A stretch of DNA of 64,000 nt. Source: Chryseobacterium sp. ON_d1. Lineage in GTDB: Bacteria; Bacteroidota; Bacteroidia; Flavobacteriales; Weeksellaceae. The notes below the pieces were generated by a model that was not told the DNA's origin, searched no databases, and worked only from the letters and a program-made list of their open reading frames with translations. The position numbers and the translations under genes are program-made. The DNA lies in NCBI RefSeq assembly GCF_006829085.1, contig NZ_BJTC01000006.1:62001-126000 (forward strand), in the 5' to 3' direction. Positions 26,287 to 34,955 of this stretch are shown here, one piece after another; positions within the stretch are counted from its first letter, which is position 1; the number at the start of each line of letters is the position of its first letter.

Positions 26287-27006
26287 TTAGTTGCAAAGCT
26301 TCAGATATTCACGGCTCATCTGTACATTAAATTTTGCTTCAGCTTTAGAACGGGCATAAATTGTATCCTTAAAAGCATGTACAGTTTTTAGTTTCTGGTC
26401 AATAAATTCTGCAATCTGTACAATGGAAAAAAGAAAATCCCTGTACACCGCCATATTGACTGTCTGCCCATAGTAGGGTAAGTACGCTTTCAAAAAAGGT
26501 ATTGCTTTCTGATGGCGGTTATAGCTGATACAATATCCCACCCCATCTACTGAGGTAACAACAGCATAGTTATTAAGATAATCCTGAATATTCTTGCTGC
26601 CATCAAGAGCCTGAGGATTTTTGGAACAAAACTTATTGATCTTATCCAGAATATGCTGGGCATATTCCATCATGGAAATATTTTTAAATTCAAATACCTG
26701 GTGTATCTTATTGGCTGGCTGGATTCCGTTTTCACAATCAATACAGAAAGAGATTCCTATTTTTTCATGATAAGGAAAAAAACAGTCTTTCACTTCAATG
26801 GAGGCATCCGGCTTCAACCTGTCTTCAGCAAAATTGTAATAGACGTAAGGACTGTAAAGTTCAGCAAGCGCATTCAGATAATCTGTTTCGCTGGTGTTAT
26901 GATATTCTTCAAACCATTTTTCAAGGTTATCGTAATAATTACGTTCAAAGTCGTTAAAGTTTAAGTAAAATGGCAATTCCATAGCTCTGTAATTTTGATA
27001 TGACAA
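26287..27006 (-). CDS. hypothetical protein, unknown function
   Basis: The 239-residue soluble protein (MSYQNYRAMELPFYLNFNDF) may start instead at the Met eight codons later. It is rich in Tyr, Phe and Asn, with no signal peptide, membrane helix or known catalytic motif. Features worth noting are FCIDCENGIQPANK with two Cys in CIDC and a helical C-terminal half (YRDFLFSIVQIAEFIDQKL). I do not recognise the family. It is a single-gene unit. Confidence 0.65.
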   Translation of the reverse strand: MSYQNYRAMELPFYLNFNDFERNYYDNLEKWFEEYHNTSETDYLNALAELYSPYVYYNFAEDRLKPDASIEVKDCFFPYHEKIGISFCIDCENGIQPANKIHQVFEFKNISMMEYAQHILDKINKFCSKNPQALDGSKNIQDYLNNYAVVTSVDGVGYCISYNRHQKAIPFLKAYLPYYGQTVNMAVYRDFLFSIVQIAEFIDQKLKTVHAFKDTIYARSKAEAKFNVQMSREYLKLCN

Positions 27007-27306
27007 AGCTATATCTGTAATGCGACAAAACTTGACGCAATATATTTTTTGTGAAAGATTTTTTGGTCAAAGATCAATTTTTGTTTCGCAAAGTCAATCC
27101 TCAATAATTATTAACGCTGATGTTCGCAAAGTTTATTAATATACATAGCTTATTTGTTCGCAAAGGCGTTTCATTTAGCAGAGAGACATACTTTTTCTTT
27201 GCTGAGTGAAACGCCTTTACGATCGAAAAAATAATAAGATGGTATAGAAAACTTCGCTAACTCTCCGTTTAATAGTATGCATTATCCCTAGATCCCGTAC
27301 CCCGAA
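27007..27306. repeat. intergenic repeats with imperfect hairpin
   Basis: The short word TTCGCAAAG occurs three times (about 27087, 27125, 27155). The third copy opens an imperfect inverted repeat, AAAGGCGTTTCATTTAGCA (about 27160) with TGCTGAGTGAAACGCCTTT (about 27200). No gene is supported. The sequence resembles the short intergenic repeats at 29.7 kb. Confidence 0.55.
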
Positions 27307-28839
27307 TTACTTATCATAATTCTTCATAATGTACTCAAAGTAGTGGATCATTTTCAGATAGTTTTCAATGCTGAGATATTCATTCGTGCTGTGAATGCTT
27401 TGCTGTTCGGCACTGTTGATCTTGATCGGCATGAAACGGTAGACGTTTTTACTTACGATTTCGTATTTCCCCGCATCTGTTCCCGCCATGGTAAGATATG
27501 GGGTAACAATTGCTCCGGGATGAATTTCCTTCACTCCTGCTTCTATTATTTTAAAAGCTTTTGTATTGGTTGGAGAAATATTGGAAGCTTCCCTGGTGTT
27601 ATCAATTTCTTCTACTTCAACATCAAAACCTTCAGTGGCTTTCGCAATATGATCTTTCACATCTTTCACCGAATTTCCGGGAAGCAGTCTGAAATTAACC
27701 ACAAATTCCACTTCAGGAGAAAGCACATTGGTTCCGTCACTTCCCTTCATCATCGTTAATGCTGTGGTTGTTCTTACCAACGCATTGGTTGTATTGTTTT
27801 TGGTGAGCTGTGAAATCAATACAGGTTTTAAAAGCCATTGATTGGCCAGAGCCATTCTTGTGGCAAAAGGCATCTCACCACCAATATTATTAAAAAACTC
27901 TTTGATTAAAGGTGTGATAACAGGCTTCATCTGATGATCTTCCAGACGCTGCATGATAACAGCTGCTTTCCCGATAGCACTTTCCATAGGAGGCATAGAG
28001 GAATGTCCGCCAAGTCCTTTTACTTTGATTTTTGCCGAAAGAAATCCTTTTTCGGCACACCCTACAACGGCAACGTCAGTATCAATTCCTGCTACATTTC
28101 CTTTTCTCATAATTAATCCTCCCTCATCATAAACAGCATCGAACTTCAAGCCTTTTTTCTTAAAATAATCAGCAATCTGAACAGCTCCTTTCTGTCCGCC
28201 AACTTCTTCATCAAAACCGAAAGCCAGATAAATATCACGTTGAGGAATCTGTCTGTTTTTAATCATAGAATTCATAGATTCCATTAAGGAGAACAGCATT
28301 CCTTTCATGTCTATCGCTCCCCTGCCGTAGATTCTTCCATTGGCAACCGCTCCTGAAAAAGGGGCAAAATCCCAGTCCTCCGCTACTTTTGAAACAGGAT
28401 TAAGCGGTTTGTCATCCGGACGGAATACATTTTCTTCGTTATTTTTGATATCTGCATCCCCGGGTGGCACAACATCCATATGGGAAAGAAATAAAATCGG
28501 TTCCAAAGCAGGATTGCTTCCTTTAAGCCTGAACACCAATCCATATTGGTTAACCTCGACATTTTCGGTATTCTGATACACTAATGGATAGGAGGTTTTT
28601 AAATAGGTTTTAAACTGATCGAATGGTGCGTAATTGAATTCACCCAAACTACCCGTAGAAACGGTTGGAACCTTTATTCCTCCCGACAACCGCATTACTG
28701 CTGAGTCATTTTTTATCGGCTTCCAGCCTTCGCCTGCCCCGATATTATTTTTTTTAAAAGGATAAGTGTAAGTTTTTATTAATACAACAGCAGCCAGAAT
28801 GACAATGATTCCCAAAAGGATTAAAAGAAATTTTTTCAT
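27307..28839 (-). CDS. M20 family metallopeptidase, membrane-anchored
   Basis: The 510-residue protein starts with a signal-anchor helix (FLLILLGIIVILAAVVLI). M20 motifs follow in order: LFLSHMDVVPPGD (about residues 116-128, first zinc His and catalytic Asp), GRGAIDMKGM (about 170, bridging Asp), FGFDEEVGGQ (about 205, catalytic Glu and metal Glu), the dimerisation insert KVKGLGGHSSMP, and the C-terminal AGTDAGKY and SIHSTNEYL. It resembles carboxypeptidase PM20D1/CPS1-like enzymes that cut or make N-acyl amino acids or dipeptides. The substrate is unknown. It should act in the periplasm. Confidence 0.9.
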   Translation of the reverse strand: MKKFLLILLGIIVILAAVVLIKTYTYPFKKNNIGAGEGWKPIKNDSAVMRLSGGIKVPTVSTGSLGEFNYAPFDQFKTYLKTSYPLVYQNTENVEVNQYGLVFRLKGSNPALEPILFLSHMDVVPPGDADIKNNEENVFRPDDKPLNPVSKVAEDWDFAPFSGAVANGRIYGRGAIDMKGMLFSLMESMNSMIKNRQIPQRDIYLAFGFDEEVGGQKGAVQIADYFKKKGLKFDAVYDEGGLIMRKGNVAGIDTDVAVVGCAEKGFLSAKIKVKGLGGHSSMPPMESAIGKAAVIMQRLEDHQMKPVITPLIKEFFNNIGGEMPFATRMALANQWLLKPVLISQLTKNNTTNALVRTTTALTMMKGSDGTNVLSPEVEFVVNFRLLPGNSVKDVKDHIAKATEGFDVEVEEIDNTREASNISPTNTKAFKIIEAGVKEIHPGAIVTPYLTMAGTDAGKYEIVSKNVYRFMPIKINSAEQQSIHSTNEYLSIENYLKMIHYFEYIMKNYDK

Positions 28840-29027
28840 AGCAGATAGTTTGTGAAGTGATTTGATTTTATAAATATAGCAAAGTATTCAGTGCCTGACA
28901 ATTTAAAGCCGGACTTTTTCAATCGACAAACTCATGGAATACACTCTTTACAGTTTTAATCTGATAAAAGGCAAAAGATATGTCCCCTCAATGGAAACTT
29001 ATTCGTCATCAGAATAAAGAATAAAAA

Positions 29028-29636
29028 ATGAAGAATATACTGCACATTATTTCCAGCGCAAGAGGAGAACTGTCTTACAGTAACCAGCTAAGCTCAGCCA
29101 TTCTGGAAAAACTGTTACAACAAGGCAATATCAATACGATCACTGTAAGGGATCTGGTGAAGGATGCTCCTCCATATGCAGATGAAGTGTCCATTCATGA
29201 ATTTTATAAGCATCCGGAGTTATATGATGAACAGAGTAAGCATCTTCTCTCATACGCCAACAGGGTTGTGGATGAAGTGCGTGAAGCAGATATTATTGTT
29301 ATTGGAACACCAATGTTTAATCTGGGAATTTCCACCTCTTTAAAAGCATGGCTGGACCAGCTGATCCGGGCAGGAGTGACTTATGTTTTTGATGAACAGT
29401 GGAACCGCGTAGGACAATTTAAAGGTAAAAAAGTATATCTAGCAGTTGCTTCCGGAGGCAGGAGTGCAGAAGGTGCTCCGGATTATGTTTCTGCCTATAT
29501 CAAAGATGTTTTCAGAAATTATACGGGAATTACTGATGTAGAAGCCTATCGTATTGAAGGGACTATGGAGAATGGTTTTACAGCGGATTATGAAAGTATT
29601 TTGAAAGATTTTAATTCTGTCACTGAAATGCCTTAA
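29028..29636 (+). CDS. azoR: FMN-dependent NADH-azoreductase
   Basis: The 202-residue flavodoxin-like protein has the FMN phosphate loop ISSARGELSYSNQLS (about residues 8-22), GTPMFNLGISTSLKAWLDQLIRAGVTY (about 87-113) and VASGGRSAEGAPD. This is the AcpD/AzoR pattern and length. The family reduces azo compounds and quinones with NADH, and its usual role is quinone protection in the cytoplasm. It is a single plus-strand gene between two minus-strand genes. Confidence 0.92.
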   Translation: MKNILHIISSARGELSYSNQLSSAILEKLLQQGNINTITVRDLVKDAPPYADEVSIHEFYKHPELYDEQSKHLLSYANRVVDEVREADIIVIGTPMFNLGISTSLKAWLDQLIRAGVTYVFDEQWNRVGQFKGKKVYLAVASGGRSAEGAPDYVSAYIKDVFRNYTGITDVEAYRIEGTMENGFTADYESILKDFNSVTEMP

Positions 29637-29889
29637 AAGCGGGTGTTATTGTAAACGCAAAGTTTTTTATTGTTAATGCTGAATATAAGGGAGCAAAGAA
29701 GGAATCAACAAGTTGATTGGATGAAGCTTTGGAGCTTTATAGTATTTTGTTTTTAACACAAAGGCGCTAAAGGATTTTATCCTGATGTATATTTAAGGCG
29801 CAAGAAAATCAAAGATTTTCAGCAGGGGAATTATGATAAAATCTTGCGCCTAAAAAATAATTATGATCGTTCTTATCGTTGTGGTTTCT
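29637..29889. other. intergenic region with repeat-like sequence
   Basis: No gene is seen. AACGCAAAGTTTTTT (about 29655), AACACAAAGGCGCTAAAGG (about 29755) and AAGGCGCAAGAAAATCAAAGATTTTC (about 29796) look like the same loosely repeated ...GCAAAG... words found at 27.1 kb; AAAATCTTTGA-like arms can pair locally. Confidence 0.4.
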
Positions 29890-30654
29890 TTAATTCAGGA
29901 TTTCATTCATTTCGGTTAAGATGATAGGTTTTCCGTCGGTAATTACAATGGTATGCTCGTGCTGGGCCATATAACCGCCTTTATTACCTACCATGGTCCA
30001 TCCGTCTTTTAATTCTACCGCAATATTGGAATCGGTGGAGATAAATGTTTCAATAGCCACCACAGAGTTTTTCTTAAAACGCCTGGAATCATAGCGGTTT
30101 CTGTAGTTCAGCAATTCATCAGGCTGCTCATGCAGGCTTCTGCCTACTCCATGTCCGGCAAGATTCTTAATGACCTTAAGACCTCTTTTCTTTGCTTCTG
30201 TCTCCATTAAATGCCCTATATCAGCAATTTTCACACCACCTTTTATATTGCTGATCGCCTTTCTCAGAATATCTTTGGATGCCTCCACCAGTTTCTGATG
30301 TCCGTGAATATCTTTTCCGATGACAAATGATCCTCCATTATCGGCCCAATATCCATCCAGCTCTGCAGAAACATCAATATTGATCAGATCGCCTTCCTTC
30401 AAAATCCTTTGATCTGTAGGAATACCATGGCAGAATTCATTGTCCACACTGATACACGTCCAACCCGGAAATCCATACGTTAGGTAAGGTGCCGATTTTG
30501 CCCCGAAACTTTCCAGTATTCCTGCTCCATACTCATCAAGATCTTTTGTGGTCATGCCAGGTTCAGCATACGCTATCATCTTTTTCAAAGTGTAGGCGAC
30601 AGCTTCGCTTACTTTTTGCATTCCAAGCATCTGATCTTCGTTGGTGATTGACAT
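29890..30654 (-). CDS. map: type I methionine aminopeptidase
   Basis: The 254-residue protein starts MSITNEDQMLGMQKVSEA; a Met ten codons earlier (30684) would only add MSLSIIIKTN. The order of metal ligands matches MetAP-I: the Asp of INIDVSAELDGYWADNGGSF (two Asp), His of NLAGHGVGRSLHEQP, Glu of VVAIETFIST and Glu of MAQHEHTIVI. The substrate-binding His is in EFCHGIPTDQ. It removes N-terminal Met from new proteins in the cytoplasm and is normally essential. Its N-terminus lacks the zinc-finger extension of some types. Confidence 0.96.
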   Translation of the reverse strand: MSITNEDQMLGMQKVSEAVAYTLKKMIAYAEPGMTTKDLDEYGAGILESFGAKSAPYLTYGFPGWTCISVDNEFCHGIPTDQRILKEGDLINIDVSAELDGYWADNGGSFVIGKDIHGHQKLVEASKDILRKAISNIKGGVKIADIGHLMETEAKKRGLKVIKNLAGHGVGRSLHEQPDELLNYRNRYDSRRFKKNSVVAIETFISTDSNIAVELKDGWTMVGNKGGYMAQHEHTIVITDGKPIILTEMNEILN

Positions 30655-30914
30655 ATTTGTTTTGATTATTATTGATAATGACAAAGTTAAGAATTAAAAT
30701 ATTATGATACAGATTGTTTTAATGCATGAAACCGATTGAGTGGAAAATACGGTTATTCAATTCATTTCCTCCCTATCTCAATAGATAAGGGGCTAGATGG
30801 TATTCATAAGGGACTAACAACAGTTTGAAAAAGGGTTACAGAGGCTTAAGGAACTAGCTAAAAACAGGGTTGAAGTGTGTTCTGAAGTAATTACACCACC
30901 TTGATGGAGTATCG
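30655..30914. other. intergenic region between map and the Rhs remnant
   Basis: About 260 bases without a recognisable gene. The right-hand part (about 30885-30915) abuts the end of homology to the Rhs linker and probably marks the recombination or deletion edge of the Rhs array. Confidence 0.4.
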
Positions 30915-31405
30915 AGAAGATGGCTCCCTTTCAGTATACTCAAACCCACCAAAGTCTGCCGATGTAACACCGCTTCCATTAGGAACTTTTTGGTGAGGAT
31001 TAAAAGTACCTCCTAACATCTGCCACATATACGAACCTACTACCAAATGGTTTTCCATCCCTTCATAAGGAACAGGGACAGGGATCGATAAAGCTTACCG
31101 GGTTATTTAAGGCATAGGCATAAGGTGAAAATCTTCTTGATGTTTCAGCCAATGGATCAATAACGCCCCATCGTCCGATATCAGCCATGTACATCCTGGC
31201 GCCATAATCATTCCAGCCGGTTTCTTTTTATAGTTCCTTACCGTTGTATTGATAATTGTAAGATGGGTTTCCTCCTACATTATTATATCCCAAATGCTTT
31301 AACCCAAAAAGATAGGAGTTGTTTTCTTCAAGAGCTTCTGCGCTACCGCCGGCATTTTTAAAATAGCTGAGGCGTACATTTCCCAGGTGGTCTGTATATG
31401 ATAAA
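30915..31405 (-). pseudogene. broken Rhs core and linker fragment
   Basis: Read on the minus strand, this stretch repeats the intact Rhs gene: YxDHLGNVRLSYFKNAGGSAEALEENN, then KHLGYNN, NYQYNGKEL, a stop in place of a Gln codon, [28 protein letters not shown] and [15 protein letters not shown] short deletion near 31088 then removes the codons for GRKA and shifts the frame before the GMENHLV linker. DNA matching ends near 30915. It is a non-functional 3' copy of the main Rhs gene, the outer edge of the toxin array. Confidence 0.88.
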
Positions 31406-31517
31406 ATATTCTGTTTTTTACCAACACATCTGAAACATCTTGTATGATCCTCAATATTTTAGATAGACTATTTCTCTTTTCTTCTGTTCTAGCTATCCAC
31501 AATATTAACTCAACTTT

Positions 31518-31580
31518 ACATCTTACTAATATAAAATAGAGTATTGAAAATCAATACTCTATTTTATATTAGTAAGATGT
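31518..31580. repeat. perfect 30-bp inverted repeat with 3-base loop
   Basis: Left arm 31518-31547 and right arm 31551-31580 are exact reverse complements (for example TCTTACTAATATAAAATAGA on the left), with an AAA loop. It lies 24 bases downstream of the last immunity-like gene, between that gene and the Rhs remnant. It could be the terminator of the array, though its length and perfection are unusual for a terminator. Confidence 0.92.
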
Positions 31581-31604
31581 TTGATGTTTGAAACATTATC
31601 GAAT

Positions 31605-32318
31605 TTATTCTGTGGGTAATATATTAATCTTATTACTCTTAATAGAACCCGTAAATAGTTTATATCTATTAAGCTTTTGTCTTTGTGATTTAGTAAGATA
31701 TTTTATGTAAGCTTCTTTATCTATTGAAATAGAAAGATACCCTATATTTTCTTTTTCATTATCTAGAATATAAAAGCCTTGCAAAGGCCCAACATCTCTA
31801 TTGGTAATATTTTTTAGATTAAAAGGAACATGAAATACAATCTTTTCTTGTGGTTTAAGAAGCAATAAATTATTCATTATATAATAATTTATTTTGACAT
31901 CTGATTTAGGAACATTGTTTTTCTTACCCCATTTTTCCTTTTTGAGATTAAATTCTTTTTTTACAGAATCATTCTTTATTTTTATTTTTTTAAAATCTGA
32001 TAAATCTAGTTCAGAATGTAAATAAGTTTCTACATTTTTTTGTTCAAAATTATCATAAATATTGATAGTCAATCCAAAAAAAGGATATTGATCAATCCAT
32101 TCATCCTTAATAATATTATAATTATCAGTATAATATGGTTGCAATGATGTCGTATCAATTGGTATTATAATATTTTCTTTACTTTCATTATATAGAGTAA
32201 TATTAGCGTTTTTTTTTTGAGAATCTAACTGCCAGTTAATTTTAATTTGAGCTTTAAATTGTCCAAATATTGAAAATACAAAGATGATTTGAAATATTTT
32301 TAGTACGTTGAGAATCAT
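31605..32318 (-). CDS. exported immunity-like protein, copy 4 (no adjacent tip)
   Basis: The 237-residue protein has a Sec signal peptide (VLKIFQIIFVFSIFGQFKAQ). It is a paralogue of the proteins at 33287-33994 and 34956-35648, sharing a NENIIIPIDTTSLQPYY-like block near residue 50, NYYIMNNLLLLKPQEK near 150, a DLKNIT-like motif and the ending KYLTKSQRQKLNRYKLFTGSIKSN. The pattern suggests a periplasmic or surface beta-sandwich protein. By position in a Rhs array it is an immunity-type protein left after its toxin tip was lost. Function is inferred from context only. Confidence 0.75.
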   Translation of the reverse strand: MILNVLKIFQIIFVFSIFGQFKAQIKINWQLDSQKKNANITLYNESKENIIIPIDTTSLQPYYTDNYNIIKDEWIDQYPFFGLTINIYDNFEQKNVETYLHSELDLSDFKKIKIKNDSVKKEFNLKKEKWGKKNNVPKSDVKINYYIMNNLLLLKPQEKIVFHVPFNLKNITNRDVGPLQGFYILDNEKENIGYLSISIDKEAYIKYLTKSQRQKLNRYKLFTGSIKSNKINILPTE

Positions 32319-32466
32319 TATTATTTTATTTACGGTTATTATATTTTATTTCACGTGCTTCAATAGTAAACCCCTGCTATTGCAAGGGCTACCTTATTAA
32401 AATATAATTAATACAGTAAAGCATTGGGATTTCATCTATTTACAATGCCTAAGCTAATTGAAAAAA

Positions 32467-33051
32467 TCACCATTTAATATACTTAGTATTTTTTAAATTC
32501 CACTTAATTCTAATAGGATTACTTTTTATCGTATAATTAATTTTCTCTTTATTATGAGTTGGCGAATTAGAACCACAATTAGTAAGATAGACAGTAATAG
32601 TATAATCTTGATTGCTTATAATATTAAAACTATCATATTTACCATTTTCTACATTAAATTGAAAAGGATTAAATTTGATTGGAATTACCAGTTTTTCTTT
32701 TGGCTTAATTTTAATTATTCCTTCCTTACTTTCTAAATATGTAAGCTGATTTCTTTTATTAGCAAGATCAATCTGTGTTTCATCTAATTCTATTAATCCA
32801 GTTTCATAATTTACAGACTTATTTTTACGTTTCAGTTCAATTAAAGGTCTAAAGTTACCTGCATTATATTGTTTGCCAAATGGTTTAAAACTTACAGTAT
32901 CTATAGGGATTGAACACGTAATATTCGAATTATTATATATTTCCATCACAATTATCTTACTATTATTATCAGTATCTAACGATTTAATATTTAATAATAA
33001 TTGAGATTTAACATTGATTATTGCCAAAAATAATACAAGAAGATATTTCAT
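32467..33051 (-). CDS. exported immunity-like protein, copy 3 (divergent)
   Basis: The 194-residue protein has a signal peptide (MKYLLVLFLAIINVKSQ). It shares the N-terminal half pattern of the other three (NITCSIPIDTVSFKPFG, compare IIIPIDTTSLQPYY) and a KIKPKEKLVIPIKFN block like the LRPHEKYSY block. The C-terminal YLTKxQxxK...KSN ending is replaced by NPIRIKWNLKNTKYIKW. It is the most diverged paralogue. It follows a decayed Rhs tip remnant, which would be its former partner. I infer an immunity role from position. Confidence 0.7.
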   Translation of the reverse strand: MKYLLVLFLAIINVKSQLLLNIKSLDTDNNSKIIVMEIYNNSNITCSIPIDTVSFKPFGKQYNAGNFRPLIELKRKNKSVNYETGLIELDETQIDLANKRNQLTYLESKEGIIKIKPKEKLVIPIKFNPFQFNVENGKYDSFNIISNQDYTITVYLTNCGSNSPTHNKEKINYTIKSNPIRIKWNLKNTKYIKW

Positions 33052-33061
33052 GGTATTTTAA

Positions 33062-33250
33062 ATATTCATTTTCATTTTCCTGGAGTTCCTGCCGTTATAA
33101 TTATAGCTGTAGAAACTTCCGAACCTTGAGGTTTCTGAACAAACCCGAGATGAGGTTCAGTCAAAGATAATAATTGCTGGTATCCTAAAAAAAACCAAAT
33201 CCTCTTGTGCTTTTCAGAAATACAAATTATTAAAGCCATTATTTTTGTAG
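33062..33250 (-). pseudogene. decayed Rhs tip remnant
   Basis: On the minus strand the DNA GAAAAGCACAAGAGGATTTG (about 33203-33222) matches the main Rhs tip codons for EKSTRGF, and the following TTTTTT.AGGA is also shared. Downstream the frame is interrupted by several stops; another frame reads fragments such as RFGSFYSYNYNG that loosely recall the main tip. I read it as the last part of a third toxin tip. A 60-codon open frame covers the region but uses a different frame, so it is not called as a gene. The match is short and needs alignment. Confidence 0.5.
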
Positions 33251-33286
33251 TCACTTTGTTTTATTTAAATAGTAGTAAAATATTTG

Positions 33287-33994
33287 TTATTTATAAGCTT
33301 CAAACGAAATACTATTACTTTTAATCGTTCCTAAAAAGAATTTATATTTTTCAAATTTCTTTTTCTGCTCCTTTGTTAGCCATTGATATGCATCATCTGT
33401 AATGCAAAGGTGCAACCCGAGGTTATATCTAGAAAATTCCAGAAAATAGGCATCATATAAAAATGAAGTATTTGTTCTCAATAAGTTACTTAAATCTACA
33501 GAAATTTCATAACTATATTTTTCATGAGGCCTCAGTATTAACAAGTTATTTGTTATGTAATAATTTTTAAAAGCATACTCATAAGAATTAAAATGATGCT
33601 TTTTTTTCCATTTATTAATTTTATTAAATTCTTTATCTGCGACTTCCTGTAATGTTTTTATGTTTTCTTTCGATTCTCTATCCGAGTGCCCTCTTGAAGA
33701 TTCAGGATAGAGATAATTTTGATCATAGTCCCTATTTATCATTATTGTGGGAGCAAAAAAATTGTAAGGATAATCTTTTTCATTGTAAACTCCACAGTAT
33801 TCTGAGTCATAATATCCTTTAAATCCATTTATATCAAAGGGAAGTAAATAATTATCATCGGTAAGGTTAACTACATCGATTTTTAATGTGAATTGATATG
33901 TTTCTACGTGAGATTTAATGGTATATTTAATCTTGATTTGTGATTGAAGAACAAAACTAACTAGTAAGCTTAATAATCCTAAATATTTTTTCAT
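33287..33994 (-). CDS. exported immunity-like protein, copy 2 (pairs with orphan tip)
   Basis: The 235-residue protein has a signal peptide (YLGLLSLLVSFVLQSQ). Shared family blocks are YLLPFDINGFKGYYDSEY (about residues 49-66), FKNYYITNNLLILRPHEKYSY (about 145), VDLSNLL and WLTKEQKKKFEKYKFFLGTIKSN at the end. The start codon lies 4 bases beyond the stop of the orphan tip, the arrangement expected for a toxin-immunity pair. It should be in the periplasm or, if lipidation or other sorting applies, at the surface; no lipobox is visible. Function is inferred. Confidence 0.75.
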   Translation of the reverse strand: MKKYLGLLSLLVSFVLQSQIKIKYTIKSHVETYQFTLKIDVVNLTDDNYLLPFDINGFKGYYDSEYCGVYNEKDYPYNFFAPTIMINRDYDQNYLYPESSRGHSDRESKENIKTLQEVADKEFNKINKWKKKHHFNSYEYAFKNYYITNNLLILRPHEKYSYEISVDLSNLLRTNTSFLYDAYFLEFSRYNLGLHLCITDDAYQWLTKEQKKKFEKYKFFLGTIKSNSISFEAYK

Positions 33995-33998
33995 TTTT

Positions 33999-34859
33999 CT
34001 ATTTTATACTATTATTCCAATTTAGATATGCTTTCATAATAATATTGAAGTTATTGTTAAATTTATTAATAGCTGCTTCTGGATAACGAAAAATATCTGG
34101 TATTTGTTTCGCACCATGCTTATTATATGTATAATCTAACGGATCTTTTATGTTTTGATTTCCTATTCTTGACTCCCAAGAGTAGGAAATATACTCCGAA
34201 AAGTAGCTAAAAGCATCACGAGCAGTTGGGCTATTCTTATTGGATTTAATATTATCGAAGAATATATCTCTAAAGTAATGAGTTATAGAATGACCTACTT
34301 CGTGACCAATAATAAATGAATACTCTAAAACGCTTGGAGATTTACTCAGGTTTACCAAAATATTAAAACCATTAGATTTTCCATGGAAAAGAAAGTTTTT
34401 AGTTTCTATAAATTTAATTCCTCTATCCCCTGGTTTATAACCTCCAACTGAATATAGTTTAGAGATAAGACCTGAAATTTCATCTGTTTTTATTATTTTA
34501 TTCCAATCTTCAAAACTTGCAATGGTATTCACAGGATCACTCCAACCTACTTTCTTTAATTGCTCAACCATAGAGAACAAGGCCCCAATATTTCCGCCAC
34601 CACCAAAATATGATTGAGCAAAGGTAATTGCCTCCAGACTTGTAAACGATAATCCTCCGGAGGATTGTTCACTGTCAGTATACCCAAACCCACCAAAATC
34701 AGCAGAAGTACCACCGCTTCCATTAGGAATTTTCTGGTGAGGATTGAAGCTGCCACCAGCCATCTGCCACATATAAGAACCTTCTACCAGATGATTCTCC
34801 ATCCCTTCATAGGAAACAGGTATGGCTTTTCTTCCATCGGGATCGATAAAGCTAAGCTT
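33999..34859 (-). CDS. orphan Rhs tip module (displaced C-terminal domain)
   Basis: From an ATG at 34802 it encodes 267 residues; homology to the main Rhs gene begins upstream, at the codons for SFIDPDGRKA (about 34859), but no start codon is present there. Residues 1-93 match the main Rhs linker with 7 substitutions (GSYMWQMAGGSFNP, FTSLEAITFAQSYFGG). Residues 94-267 form a different tip with HEVGH at 167-171, then FRDIFFD and a SYSWESRIG block. The tip has a possible zinc-peptidase HExxH. It lacks a core and signal peptide, so it probably serves as a recombination cassette. Confidence 0.8.
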   Translation of the reverse strand, partial: KLSFIDPDGRKAIPVSYEGMENHLVEGSYMWQMAGGSFNPHQKIPNGSGGTSADFGGFGYTDSEQSSGGLSFTSLEAITFAQSYFGGGGNIGALFSMVEQLKKVGWSDPVNTIASFEDWNKIIKTDEISGLISKLYSVGGYKPGDRGIKFIETKNFLFHGKSNGFNILVNLSKSPSVLEYSFIIGHEVGHSITHYFRDIFFDNIKSNKNSPTARDAFSYFSEYISYSWESRIGNQNIKDPLDYTYNKHGAKQIPDIFRYPEAAINKFNNNFNIIMKAYLNWNNSIK

Positions 34860-34955
34860 ACAATGTGAATAAGATAGCTCTTAGAACGAAAGGGCTACTG
34901 TAAATATCTTGAAAATGTATGAATGGAAAATCGCGCAAGTAAGTAACAATAAATA

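Noticed and set aside
31299..31502. 67-codon minus-strand frame within the Rhs remnant
   Set aside because: It reads a different frame from the matching Rhs core and has no independent support.
33072..33254. 60-codon reading frame before the third immunity-like gene
   Set aside because: Its frame differs from the tip frame that matches the main Rhs gene; the DNA is better explained as a decayed tip.
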